A DNA stretch of 64,000 nucleotides, taken from positions 558,001-622,000 of the forward strand of contig CAVOGJ010000015.1 of assembly GCA_963695405.1 (NCBI GenBank), in the 5' to 3' direction. The position numbers were made by a program, and so were the translations under genes. Source of the stretch: CAVOGJ01 sp963695405 (GTDB lineage Bacteria > Planctomycetota > Planctomycetia > Pirellulales > Pirellulaceae). The notes under the pieces were generated by a model. That model did no database searches. It worked only from the letters and a program-made list of their open reading frames with translations, and had not been told where the DNA came from. Of the stretch, positions 55,727 through 64,000 are shown piece after piece; within the stretch, counting starts at the first letter, position 1; each line of letters starts with the position of its first letter.

Positions 55727-57406
55727 ATGATTGGTTCCAAATCGTGGACGGACCACCTGCGGATATTGGCTTGGTTCTTTTCCGCGGTCCTCGTGCTGAC
55801 AGCGGTCATGCCCCCCCGCACGGTGCGGGCGGCTGTCGTATTTTCCGACGGCTTCGGCGATGCCGACATTGACAACAATGGGGTGGCCCTGGAAGGCAAT
55901 GACGTCGACATGACACTCATCGGCGAACCCTCCTACGAACCACCCGAGTTCGTGGGCAGCACGGTCAATATCTTGACGACCGTCGAGGATGCCAGCGACG
56001 TGGGTTTGCCATGGTTCAGCTCTCGTGGATGGACGACGAGTGGCACGCCATATCCCAAGGGGAACATCAAGATCATGGACGACGCTTCCGCCGCGTTTCC
56101 CGAGACCCCAGGCGTTTCGGCGCTCGACGATGGATACGCGATGGCCTTCGAATCGAAGGGACGCGGTAGTTCCGTAACGGCCATGTTCGGTCAACAAGTC
56201 GCCCTTGGTCCGGAGGTGGGCGATCAGGTGAAAGTGGGGTTTGATTTTCGCGTTTGGCAGAGCGCTCCGAATGCCAATAATTTTACGCCGCCTATCCTGG
56301 GCGAATTGCGTTTCGGCCTGTACCAGGACACCGACAATCAGTTGGGTCAATCCAATCCGTTTGCGGGCGCTCCCGATTCGATAACCGGCATTCCCACAGC
56401 AGCAGTGTGGGGAGAGGAGAATGGTCACTTCCGTGGCGATAGCATCGGACTGGGGCCCGGTGCTATCGGCGACCACGGTTGGTATGCTTCCGCGCCACTC
56501 GGCGATGTAAATGATCCTTTCGGTCCTTTGCCCAATGGTCCCGACGCGCGGATCAATGAGGAAACGAACGAGGAGCAAGTTCCGGGGGATACGTCGAGTA
56601 TCAAGTTCTTGGAGGGACCGGATAACGATTTCGTAACAAAGCCTGATTCGCTTAATCCCGATTTTGTCACGATGGATTCGACCAAACCCTATCGCTTGGA
56701 ACTGACACTCGAGCGGGCCACCGATACGGATCCTGGTGACACAATCATGGCGATCTTTCAGATTACCGACTTGACGACGAGCGAAGTATGGACCTTGTCG
56801 GGTCAGGAGCCGTTGACCAATAGTTGTGGGGATGGTTGCACCGAACCGGATGGGATTTCGAGTGATTCTTGGGATTACTTCGCCATCCGCAACACGGGGG
56901 CGGATGATTTTGACTTTCTCCTGGACAATTTCCAACTGGAAATCTTCGGTAGCAACGCACCTGGCGGCATCGACTTTGACAACAACGGCGTGGTGGACTG
57001 CGCCGACGTCGATGCGCTCGTGGCGGAGATCGTGGCTGGCACCGACGACGGGCTGTACGACGTGGACGGCAATGGCGTTGTCGACAACGCGGACCTGAAC
57101 CAGTGGTTGGTCGACGCAGGCAATCTGAACGTGGGTGGTGCCTATTTGCCCGGCGATGCCACGCTGGACGGTGTGGTTGACGTATCGGATTTCAATATCT
57201 GGAACGCGAGTAAATTCAACGCCATCCCGGCATGGTGCTCTGGCGATTTCAATGCGGATGGCTCGGTGGACGTTTCCGATTTCAATACCTGGAACGGGAA
57301 TAAGTTTCAAAGTTCATCGCCCAGTGCGGTGCCCGAACCAGGCACGAGCGTGCTGTTGATTTTTGCGTCCATGCTGGTGATGGCTGGGCACCGCAGACAT
57401 CGTTAG
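55727..57406 (+). CDS. Secreted protein of unknown function with dockerin-like module and PEP-CTERM (paralog 1)
   Basis: 559 residues from ATG 55727, with GAGG upstream. Signal peptide LAWFFSAVLVLTAVMPPRTVRA. Residues about 38-410 are a beta-rich domain I do not recognise, starting SDGFGDADIDNNG and containing AFESKGRGSSVTAMFGQQ, KVGFDFRVW, LRFGLYQDTDNQLG and DYFAIRNTGADDFDFLLDNF. The last three suggest a concanavalin-like beta-sandwich, perhaps carbohydrate-binding. Four EF-hand-like loops follow (DFDNNGVVDCADVD to DFNADGSVDVSDFNTWN), then VPEPGTSVLLIFASMLVMAGHRRHR-type sorting tail. The next gene encodes a paralog without the dockerin module. It is probably a surface polysaccharide-binding or modifying protein of the locus. 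Confidence 0.8.
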   Translation: MIGSKSWTDHLRILAWFFSAVLVLTAVMPPRTVRAAVVFSDGFGDADIDNNGVALEGNDVDMTLIGEPSYEPPEFVGSTVNILTTVEDASDVGLPWFSSRGWTTSGTPYPKGNIKIMDDASAAFPETPGVSALDDGYAMAFESKGRGSSVTAMFGQQVALGPEVGDQVKVGFDFRVWQSAPNANNFTPPILGELRFGLYQDTDNQLGQSNPFAGAPDSITGIPTAAVWGEENGHFRGDSIGLGPGAIGDHGWYASAPLGDVNDPFGPLPNGPDARINEETNEEQVPGDTSSIKFLEGPDNDFVTKPDSLNPDFVTMDSTKPYRLELTLERATDTDPGDTIMAIFQITDLTTSEVWTLSGQEPLTNSCGDGCTEPDGISSDSWDYFAIRNTGADDFDFLLDNFQLEIFGSNAPGGIDFDNNGVVDCADVDALVAEIVAGTDDGLYDVDGNGVVDNADLNQWLVDAGNLNVGGAYLPGDATLDGVVDVSDFNIWNASKFNAIPAWCSGDFNADGSVDVSDFNTWNGNKFQSSSPSAVPEPGTSVLLIFASMLVMAGHRRHR

Positions 57407-57554
57407 CACTCAACAAACCGCACTTCGAAACGGCATAGAAACGAGGATTTGTAGAAGCCCAGCGTAATGATTTGAAACTACGGGGAAACTCTTGCCAGCG
57501 GTGATTCGCCATCGCGCAAGTCGTTCCTCGGCAACCTTTTCTCGGGAGACGATA

Positions 57555-58724
57555 ATGCAACGGACAACCTTGTGGACCAGTCTGATTCTTTCGCTGCTGG
57601 CCTTGGCAACCTGCCAGGCCCAGACGATCACCGACGGATTCGGCGATGCCGATCGTAATAATGATGGTGTCATTGACATCTACGACACGGACGTGAATTT
57701 AAGTGGCACGCTTAACGACCCGGTGCTGGACGCAGGTCTGATGGAGATTGAGACCGCGGAAGACGCGACCGATGTCGGCGTTATTTGGTCGGCTACCCGT
57801 GGATTCACGGGAAGTAATGATGGGGACCCCAAGGCGAACTTGAAGGTGGTTGACGATTCGGCTGGCTTTGGGACTGGTTATGCGCTCAGCTACGAAGCCA
57901 AGGGAGGCGGTAGTTCGGCGATTGGTGCTTTCGGTCAGTCCATTGCTGTCGGACCGAACGTTGGGGACAAGGTAGTCGTCAGCTTCGACTTTCGCATCAA
58001 TCCGAATACGGTCAATCCGACGCCGCCGCCCGCCAACAGCCAATTGCGTTGGGGACTCTTTCAAGACACCGACTCGCAATTGGGCATGTCGGCCAATGTA
58101 GGCCAGGGAAATGTGTCGGCTGTGTGGGGTTCAGAGGATGGACTTTGGCGTGACAGTTCGCCAGGTGCCGAAGGGGATAAAGGCCTTTGGACACGCGTGC
58201 CCATCGGCGTGCTAAGCGACGCTGGGGATTCTCGCAACAACTTCGAATACAACCTGCTGAATATCAACGGGACGACGAACAACGCGCGCTTCCTGGAAGG
58301 GAGTGGCGCCAGCGGAGACTTCGGTTCGGGTGGCGACGTCGGCACCATCGCCTCGCCCACCGACGACGGTCCGGGCGCGAAGATCGGGGGTGACCTTGTT
58401 TCCGATCCGACCAACCAGATTCCTGTCGCACCCCATACGCTCCGAATGGAAGTGGAGCGGACGGCCGACTCGCTGCTCGTCTCGTCTTACGTGGACGGGG
58501 TGTTGTCACTTAGCGACGAAGTTAGCTTGACCAGCGCTTCCCTGTCGCCGTTGGGCCCTGCTCCCGATTCGTTCGACTATATCGCCTTTCGCAATCAGGA
58601 TGACTGGGATTTCCTCATGGATAACTTTTCCATCTCGGCGATTGCCGTTCCAGAACCAAGCATGTTCAGCTTGATCGCAATGGCGATCCTGGGATTGCTG
58701 CTGAAAGCAAGACGTCAAGGATAA
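57555..58724 (+). CDS. Secreted protein of unknown function with PEP-CTERM (paralog 2)
   Basis: 389 residues; ATG 57555 is preferred over the upstream start at 57492 because GGGAGA precedes it and a signal peptide (LWTSLILSLLALATCQA) follows. The mature part matches paralog 1 throughout: TDGFGDADRNNDG, EDATDVGVIWSATRGFTG, YEAKGGGSSAIGAFGQSIAVGP, VVSFDFRI, LRWGLFQDTDSQLG, DYIAFRNQDDWDFLMDNF. It then goes directly to VPEPSMFSLIAMAILGLLLKARR without the dockerin-like loops. The duplication suggests two substrates or two locations for one binding fold. Confidence 0.8.
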   Translation: MQRTTLWTSLILSLLALATCQAQTITDGFGDADRNNDGVIDIYDTDVNLSGTLNDPVLDAGLMEIETAEDATDVGVIWSATRGFTGSNDGDPKANLKVVDDSAGFGTGYALSYEAKGGGSSAIGAFGQSIAVGPNVGDKVVVSFDFRINPNTVNPTPPPANSQLRWGLFQDTDSQLGMSANVGQGNVSAVWGSEDGLWRDSSPGAEGDKGLWTRVPIGVLSDAGDSRNNFEYNLLNINGTTNNARFLEGSGASGDFGSGGDVGTIASPTDDGPGAKIGGDLVSDPTNQIPVAPHTLRMEVERTADSLLVSSYVDGVLSLSDEVSLTSASLSPLGPAPDSFDYIAFRNQDDWDFLMDNFSISAIAVPEPSMFSLIAMAILGLLLKARRQG

Positions 58725-58739
58725 GAGAAAACTACCCTC

Positions 58740-58772
58740 CCCAGCATGGCCGGTCATGCCCGCCATGCTGGG
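58740..58772 (+). terminator. Perfect 11-bp hairpin
   Basis: CCCAGCATGGC (58740-58750) and GCCATGCTGGG (58762-58772) are exact reverse complements around an 11-base loop, 16 bases after the paralog 2 stop. A T-rich tract appears only at about 58799-58806. It may separate expression of the upstream pair from the DUF1559 gene at 58834. Confidence 0.5.
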
Positions 58773-58833
58773 ATTCGGTAGTGCCGAGAAATCGTTTCCG
58801 ATTTTTTACTACCGCTGGCAAAGGATGCATCCG

Positions 58834-59784
58834 ATGAAAACGCACAGGCAACGGTTGGCGGCGTTCACACTCGTGGAACTCTTGGTTGTAATTGCCATCA
58901 TCGGCATCCTCGTCGCCTTGCTGTTACCGGCCGTCCAGCAGGCCCGTGAGGCGGCCCGACGAGCCCAATGTTTGAACAATCTCAAACAGATCGGACTGGC
59001 CATCGCGAACTACGAATCAGCCCGCGGCGAATTGCCACCGGGTCGACCGGGCTGCGATGCGTCCAACTCCCTTCTCTGTCGCTATCAACCGCGCGACGAA
59101 AAGATGGGGGCCAGCGCCTTTGTGTACATGTTGCCCTACATGGAAGAGCAGGCGCTCTACGAGCAGTATGAACTCGATCAAGAAGGGATCTGGATGAGTG
59201 AGGCCTCCGGTGTGAACTGGCTGACCGAGGCCAAACAGCTCGCGATTTCGCAACGCCCGTCGAGCTTGATTTGTCCCAGTAGCGGTACAGAGCCCTTTTC
59301 GCAGCGCCCCAACTACGTCAACTGGACGTACAAGCCGGGCACGGGAGATTATGCTCTTGTGGCCGGACATCGGGGGCCCCGCTGCTGCTCGGTCGACGCG
59401 TGCTTGGTGAAACTTCACAATACGGGCATGTTCCTCTACAAGACTCGCGTCAAGGTGCGAAAGGTCAGAGACGGGCTCAGCAAGACGTTTGCCGTCGGCG
59501 AGACGTTCGGCGGCCACACCATTGCCGGTTCCAATGTCTGGACCCATACGCGACGACACTCCGATTCGATTCGCTCGACGGAATCACCACTTAATACGCC
59601 TCTGGAAATCACGGAATTTGTCGAGGGCGAAAACTTGAATGGCACCTTTGGCAGTCGTCATACGGGCGGAGCCAATTTCGTGTTTGGCGATGCGCACGTC
59701 GAATTCGTGCCCGATTCGGTTGATCTGGAAGTTTATCAGGAGTTGTCGACGATCGCCGGGTTTGAGAACAACAAGTGTAATTGA
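58834..59784 (+). CDS. DUF1559 pseudopilin-like protein
   Basis: 316 residues from ATG 58834, with AAGG nine bases upstream. Residues 9-33 carry the prepilin-type site and helix (AFTLVELLVVIAIIGILVALLLP), then QQAREAARRAQCLNNLKQIGLAIANYE. The C-terminus has the DUF1559 hallmark FGSRHTGGANFVFGDAHVEFV, so the protein is complete. Such proteins are numerous in planctomycetes and may form pseudopilus-like structures; a part in macromolecule uptake has been proposed for the group. Its place among lyase genes is suggestive only. Confidence 0.9.
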   Translation: MKTHRQRLAAFTLVELLVVIAIIGILVALLLPAVQQAREAARRAQCLNNLKQIGLAIANYESARGELPPGRPGCDASNSLLCRYQPRDEKMGASAFVYMLPYMEEQALYEQYELDQEGIWMSEASGVNWLTEAKQLAISQRPSSLICPSSGTEPFSQRPNYVNWTYKPGTGDYALVAGHRGPRCCSVDACLVKLHNTGMFLYKTRVKVRKVRDGLSKTFAVGETFGGHTIAGSNVWTHTRRHSDSIRSTESPLNTPLEITEFVEGENLNGTFGSRHTGGANFVFGDAHVEFVPDSVDLEVYQELSTIAGFENNKCN

Positions 59785-59973
59785 GAGGTGAGGCAACTCG
59801 GGTTTGATACGCCAGCGGTTGCTAACGAGCAGGTCCGTGCTTGTCTTGACGTAAAGGCCGCGCGAAGCTCCCCGTCGCGCAGCGAGGCGACCGAAAGACG
59901 GATTTATCGGGGAACTCTGCGCGCACCGATGCGGGTGCAAGATACAGAAAACGGGAATTCTCAGGTGGCATTC

Positions 59974-60453
59974 ATGAAGGAAACAGTGTCGGTGGTCGGT
60001 GTCACGCGGGTCACAGGAACGGCCATTTTGATCGGGGCCGTGATCTGCTCGCTGATCGGCTGCGACGGGCGACCCCGGCGGGTGCCGGTGTCGGGGCGCG
60101 TTCTGATTGACGGTGTCCCACTCACGTTAGGATCGATCACACTGGTCCCGAAGGGTGCCCGACCCTCGATGGGCAAGATTGACAAAGAGGGTCACTTCGT
60201 CCTCACCTGCTACGAAGGTGAGGACGGGGTCATTCCGGGTACGCATCGGGTTGCCATCGCGGCGAATGAAGGCGTGGGGGACACGGCACTTAAATGGTAC
60301 GCCCCGAAGAAGTATGCAGATTTCAAGACTTCCGGAATCGAAGTGACGATCAACGAGAAGAATGAAGAGTTGCTGATCGAATTGACCTGGGATGGCGGCA
60401 AGCCGTTTACGGAAGGGACGGTGAGCTCTGGTGAATTCAAGGAGGGCGACTAG
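59974..60453 (+). CDS. Small lipoprotein with carboxypeptidase-regulatory-like fold
   Basis: 159 residues from ATG 59974; the open frame from 59788 lacks family content. A hydrophobic segment ends in CSLIGC, a lipobox, so the protein is a lipoprotein. The mature part (VPVSGRVLIDGVPLTLGSITLVPKG, GHFVLTCYEGEDGVIPGTHRVAI) looks like the transthyretin-like domain found next to DUF1559 genes in planctomycetes. Function unknown. The stop is followed two bases later by the TTG start of the PL6 gene, so the two are in one operon. Confidence 0.8.
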   Translation: MKETVSVVGVTRVTGTAILIGAVICSLIGCDGRPRRVPVSGRVLIDGVPLTLGSITLVPKGARPSMGKIDKEGHFVLTCYEGEDGVIPGTHRVAIAANEGVGDTALKWYAPKKYADFKTSGIEVTINEKNEELLIELTWDGGKPFTEGTVSSGEFKEGD

Positions 60454-60454
60454 G

Positions 60455-62924
60455 TTGAAGCGCAAGGCATCCTACGCGCGTTGGCGTCGACCTGGTGTGG
60501 CTCACCTGCGGCAGTTGCTACTGTTCAACTGCCTGATCCTGGTCGAGATAGGCACGGTAAAGGCGGCCGAATTTCCTGTCTCCTCGGCCGCCGAGATTGC
60601 GTCGATCCTGCCCTCCGTACGGCCCGGCGATGCCATTGTGATGCAGAACGGCACCTGGGCGAATCAGCAGATCAACTTTTCGGCCCTCGGCACGCCGTCC
60701 CAGCCGATTACCTTGCGGGCCGAGACGCCGGGACAGGTGGTGCTCAACGGCAATTCTTCGTTAAACATTACGGGCGATTGGCTCGTGGCGGATGGACTAC
60801 GATTTGACGGTGGGGCACTCGGCAGCAACGACCATATCGTTGAATTCCGTGGAAATCGAGGGCCTGCCACCAACTCGCGACTGACCAATTCCGCCATTGT
60901 CAACTACAATCCCGCCAGCATCGATACGCGCTACTTCTGGGTTTCGCTCTATGGACAAAACAACCGAGTCGATCACAACTATTTTTCTGGACAGAATCAC
61001 TCCGGTGTGACCGTTGTCGTCTGGCGGAACTCAGACGATGCGGACTATCACCGCATCGATAGCAATTTCTTTGATGGCCGACCCGAGGGAAATGCCAATG
61101 GTTTTGAGACCATTCGCGTCGGCACCAGTGATTTTTCGCTCAGCGATTCGTTTACGGAAGTGGAAAACAATCTTTTTCAAAGCACCGATGGCGAAGCGGA
61201 GATCATCTCCAACAAATCGGGAAACAACTCATATCGCTACAATACGTTTCGCAGTGCCGCGGGCACCTTGACGCTCCGTCACGGAAACGACAACCTTGTG
61301 GCGGGAAATTTTTTTCTGGGCGAAGATAAGAGCGAAACGGGTGGCGTCCGTGTGATCGGCGAGCGGCAGATGATCGTGAACAATTACTTCGCCAATCTCG
61401 ATGGCCGGGCCGGCGGGGCGATTTCGATCTCGGCAGGCGTCCCCAATTCGCCCCTCAATGGCTACTACCAGGTCAAAGACACCCTCATTGCGCACAATAC
61501 GATTGTTGACGTGCAGGAGGCTGCCATCACCTTCGACGATGGGCTAGGGAGCAGCGGCCGTACGCTGCTTGCCGAAAACGTCACCTTGGCGAACAATCTC
61601 GTCCGTAGCACAAGTGATCCATTGTTCGAGGGCGTCGAAGGGACAGGTTGGACGTGGCAGGGAAATATTGCCTACGGGCAATCGCTTGGGCCGGTGGTTG
61701 GCAATCCGGGTGTGCAAAATGTCAATCCGCTCCTGGTGCAAGATGCCAAAGGACTGTGGCGACCGACGACGGGTAGCCCAGCCATCGACGGGGCGATCGG
61801 AGATTATTCGTCCATCATCTTTGATGATATGGATGGTCAAGCCCGGATAGGCATGGCTGACGTGGGGGCCGACGAATTTTCCCTGGCCAGTATCGTTCGC
61901 AGGCCGTTGCAAGCCGGCGACGTGGGCCCGGACTGGATGATGACCGGCGGTGGCAGCTGCTTGACCGACGGTTTGGCGGTGCAGGCCGAAGATTATTCAG
62001 CCATCCTCGATCCGGACGCGGACAACGTGAATTGGTTACGAGAGTCGTCCGCCTTGGCGCTCGGCGGCACGACGATGCGGTCGCCGCTGCACAACACAGT
62101 GAACCGTCCGGTCGACCCGCACGAATCGCTGCTCGTGTATGACATCGAGTTTCAGCAAGAGGGTACTTACACCGCCTACTATCGGGGTCGCGGATTTGAC
62201 GGTGGTTCGGATAGCATCTACGTGGCCGATGATTTCGGCATCGATCCGGAAGTTCGTTGAAGTGCTGTCGAATGACGGTGTTTATGCCTGGGAAGTGGGT
62301 GGTACGTTTCAAATCACGGCTGCGGATATTAGTGTGCCACTCGAGTTTCGCGTGGGAACTCGGGAGCGATTCGCCGACTTTGACGCTTTCGTGTTCCATC
62401 AAAATTCGGCTTTAAGTGATGCGGAACTCGATGCGCTCTTTGGTGTTGATTGTCGGATCGATTTCAATGCCGACGGTCAGGTAGATTGCGTCGATGTCGA
62501 TCTTCTCGTGGCGGAGATCGTGGTAGGCGGCGATTCGGAAGCGTTCGACTTGACGGGCGACGGGCTGGTGGACCAGGCGGATTTGGCCAGTTGGTTGCTG
62601 CACGCCGGTAGCATCAACATCAGCCTCGGCAGCAGTTATCTGTTCGGAGACGCCAATCTGGACGGGATCGTCGATACATCCGATTTCAATGTCTGGAATA
62701 CGAACAAGTTTGCGAGTGGCGGTGCCTGGTGTTCAGGAGACTTTAACGCCGATGGCGTTGTTGACGCTTCCGACTTCAACTTGTGGAATCAGAACAAGTT
62801 TCAATCGGCTTTCCCGGCGGTGCCTGAACCGAGCAGTCGGTGGCTCGGGATCTGGGCTGCCCTGGCGATCACGCTTCGTCAACGCCGAATCGTTCGCAAT
62901 ATTTTTCGTAAGGCACGACAATGA
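60455..62924 (+). CDS. Polysaccharide lyase family 6-like enzyme with dockerin-like module and PEP-CTERM (one frameshift)
   Basis: TTG 60455 is preferred because AAGGAGG lies at 60439-60445. After a signal segment (LLLFNCLILVEIGTVKA) the PL6 beta-helix runs about residues 45-480: FPVSSAAEIASILPSVRPGDAIVM, ISNKSGNNSYRYNTF and LTLRHGN. Lys254 and Arg275 match, in context and 21-residue spacing, the catalytic Lys/Arg pair of chondroitinase B and PL6 alginate lyases. At 62251-62257 the frame moves by +1 (one extra base) into VEVLSNDGVYAWEVGGTF, then four EF-hand-like loops (DFNADGQVDCVDVD to DFNADGVVDASDFNLWN) and a VPEPSSRWLGIWAALAI tail. About 822 residues. It cleaves alginate or a related uronan outside the cell, by inference. 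Confidence 0.85.
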
Positions 62925-63829
62925 CCGAAATGACCGCAGTTGACCGCAGGCAGTTTCTACGAACCGGGGCCGTGGTTGCGGCCGGCATCGCCTGTCAGCC
63001 CCTCAGTACGGCTTTGGCTCAGAGTGGTGGGCCGACACGACCGAAGATCTGCGCCTTTACTAAATTCTTGCAGGATTTGAGCTACAACGAACTCGCGAAA
63101 ACGATCAAAGAACTCGGCTTTGATGGCGTGGAAGCCACGGTTCGCAAGGGTGGTCACGTCGAACCGGAACGCGTCGCTGACGACCTGCCAAAAATGGTGG
63201 AAGCGTTACGCAACCAAGACGTCGAAATCGTTGCGATGGCGACCGACGTGTGTGCTGCCGACCCGCTTTCTGAGAAAGTCCTGCGAACGGCCGTGGGTCT
63301 GGGCGTACCTTGGTATCGCATGGGTTTCTACCAGTACGATCCACATCGCCCCATCCTCAAGCAACTCGACGAATTGCGGCCTCAAGTCGGCGAGTTGGCG
63401 GAACTGAACCGTGAGTTGGGCGTTCAGGGCTTGTATCAGAATCACTCCGACGCCAAATACGTCGGGGCCACCCTCTGGGACTTGCACTACGTAATCCGCG
63501 ATCTGCCGGCCGCCGATATTGGATCCGCCTTTGATATTCGACATGCGACCATCGAGGCAGGACTGTCGTGGCCTGTGCTGTTCAAGCTAATGCGGCCTCA
63601 CGTGGGTGCGGTGTTCGTGAAGGATTTTCAATGGAAGGGCAAGAAGGCGGAACACGTCCCGCTTGGGACCGGTCGCGTCGATCCAAAATTCTTCGATTTG
63701 CTCCGTGAGTCGGAGTTTGCCGGCCCGTTCTCGCTACATGTCGAATACGTGGGGACGAAAGGGCCGCAGCCGAATATCGAAGCGCTTCGACGGGACCTGA
63801 ACGTCCTACAAGGCTGGTTAGCGGGGTGA
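62921..63829 (+). CDS. Sugar phosphate isomerase/epimerase-like (xylose isomerase-like TIM barrel) protein with Tat signal
   Basis: 302 residues; ATG 62921 overlaps the stop of the PL6 gene (ATGA), so translation is coupled. DRRQFLRTGAVVAAGIACQPLSTALA is a Tat signal with the typical planctomycete form. The barrel shows CAFTKFLQDLSYNELAKTIKELGFDGVEATVR, then LYQNHSD, SAFDIRHATIEAG and VFVKDFQWKG, which carry the His/Asp/Lys-type metal-binding positions of the AP endonuclease 2 superfamily. Role in the locus: probably isomerising or epimerising a released sugar. Substrate unknown. Confidence 0.85.
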   Translation: MTEMTAVDRRQFLRTGAVVAAGIACQPLSTALAQSGGPTRPKICAFTKFLQDLSYNELAKTIKELGFDGVEATVRKGGHVEPERVADDLPKMVEALRNQDVEIVAMATDVCAADPLSEKVLRTAVGLGVPWYRMGFYQYDPHRPILKQLDELRPQVGELAELNRELGVQGLYQNHSDAKYVGATLWDLHYVIRDLPAADIGSAFDIRHATIEAGLSWPVLFKLMRPHVGAVFVKDFQWKGKKAEHVPLGTGRVDPKFFDLLRESEFAGPFSLHVEYVGTKGPQPNIEALRRDLNVLQGWLAG

Positions 63830-64000
63830 ATTGGCCAGCAGCCAGTCCTCGAGGGTCACATGCCGTAGTCGGGGCGCTCGCAACAAGGCGGTTCGTTTCG
63901 GTAGCAAATTGTTCAGCCACGGGCGATTCACAATCCCGGAGAGCGCCCGCATGCGAACGCTGTCTCGCGTTTGATTCGCGACATTTAGTGCCAGACGATC
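63818..64000 (-). CDS. C-terminal end of an unidentified protein (runs off the window)
   Basis: The minus-strand frame is open from base 64000 to TAA at 63818-63820, 60 residues, reading DRLALNVANQTRDSVRMRAL at its start and VTLEDWLLANSPR at its end. Composition is protein-like. It would overlap the end of the convergent isomerase-like gene by 12 bases. I do not recognise the family. Confidence 0.5.
   Translation of the reverse strand, partial: DRLALNVANQTRDSVRMRALSGIVNRPWLNNLLPKRTALLRAPRLRHVTLEDWLLANSPR

Noticed and set aside
55697..57310. 537-codon minus-strand frame opposite paralog 1
   Set aside because: The plus-strand gene has signal peptide, Ca-binding loops and VPEP tail; the antisense frame has no such features and follows from codon bias.

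Overview
The window looks like a chromosomal segment of a planctomycete, most likely a Pirellulales-type bacterium. Markers for this are two DUF1559 pseudopilin-like genes, two proteins carrying the LEDRRLL (LEPR-XLL type) N-terminal signature, GEVED domains, many secreted proteins ending in a VPEP tail plus membrane anchor (PEP-CTERM), a recurring dockerin-like Ca-binding module, an ECF sigma factor of the TIGR02999 type and a Ser/Thr kinase with TPRs. The species is not determined. No exosortase, phage, insertion sequence, rRNA or CRISPR was seen.

Layout. 1-5.2 kb: start of a DUF1559 gene, a GH17 lipoprotein, a three-domain protein joining a PTS EIIA domain, a pyruvate-kinase-C-like domain and a diadenylate cyclase domain, then pdxH and tRNA-Gly(CCC). 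5.4-11.2 kb, minus strand: a tyrosine/homogentisate catabolic cluster (hppD, a one-domain asparaginase-like gene, hmgA, a flavin reductase, an AMP-dependent acyl-CoA ligase). A perfect 11-bp inverted repeat that looks like an operator lies about 110 bp upstream. 11.5-16.8 kb: a HEAT/jelly-roll protein, two PQQ-type beta-propeller proteins separated by a repeat cluster, and a GNAT acetyltransferase. 17-20.8 kb: a GEVED surface protein and an ECF sigma factor. 21.3-38.7 kb: a giant surface protein gene (RTX repeats, FG-GAP, LamG, LRR, PKD) now split by frameshifts, with a decayed dockerin tail. 38.8-46 kb: a glycine-rich PEP-CTERM protein, an FG-GAP/ASPIC-UnbV protein and a Ser/Thr kinase-TPR protein, each broken by one frameshift.

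46-64 kb is a polysaccharide (probably alginate or another polyuronate) utilisation region. The minus strand carries a Gfo/Idh/MocA oxidoreductase, an enolase-superfamily enzyme, an alginate lyase family protein, a pectate-lyase-like beta-helix protein and a class I glutamine amidotransferase. A XylR/AraC-type regulator diverges from it. On the plus strand follow two paralogous secreted proteins of unknown function, a DUF1559 protein, a small lipoprotein, a PL6-type lyase and a sugar isomerase/epimerase-like protein. Related sequence elements lie in the divergent promoter region and upstream of the first secreted paralog, suggesting common control. The likely scheme is extracellular depolymerisation by surface lyases followed by conversion of the released sugars.

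Eight single-base frameshifts interrupt otherwise well-conserved reading frames between 12.8 and 62.3 kb. At least three sit in short homopolymers, so unpolished sequence is a serious alternative to true gene decay.
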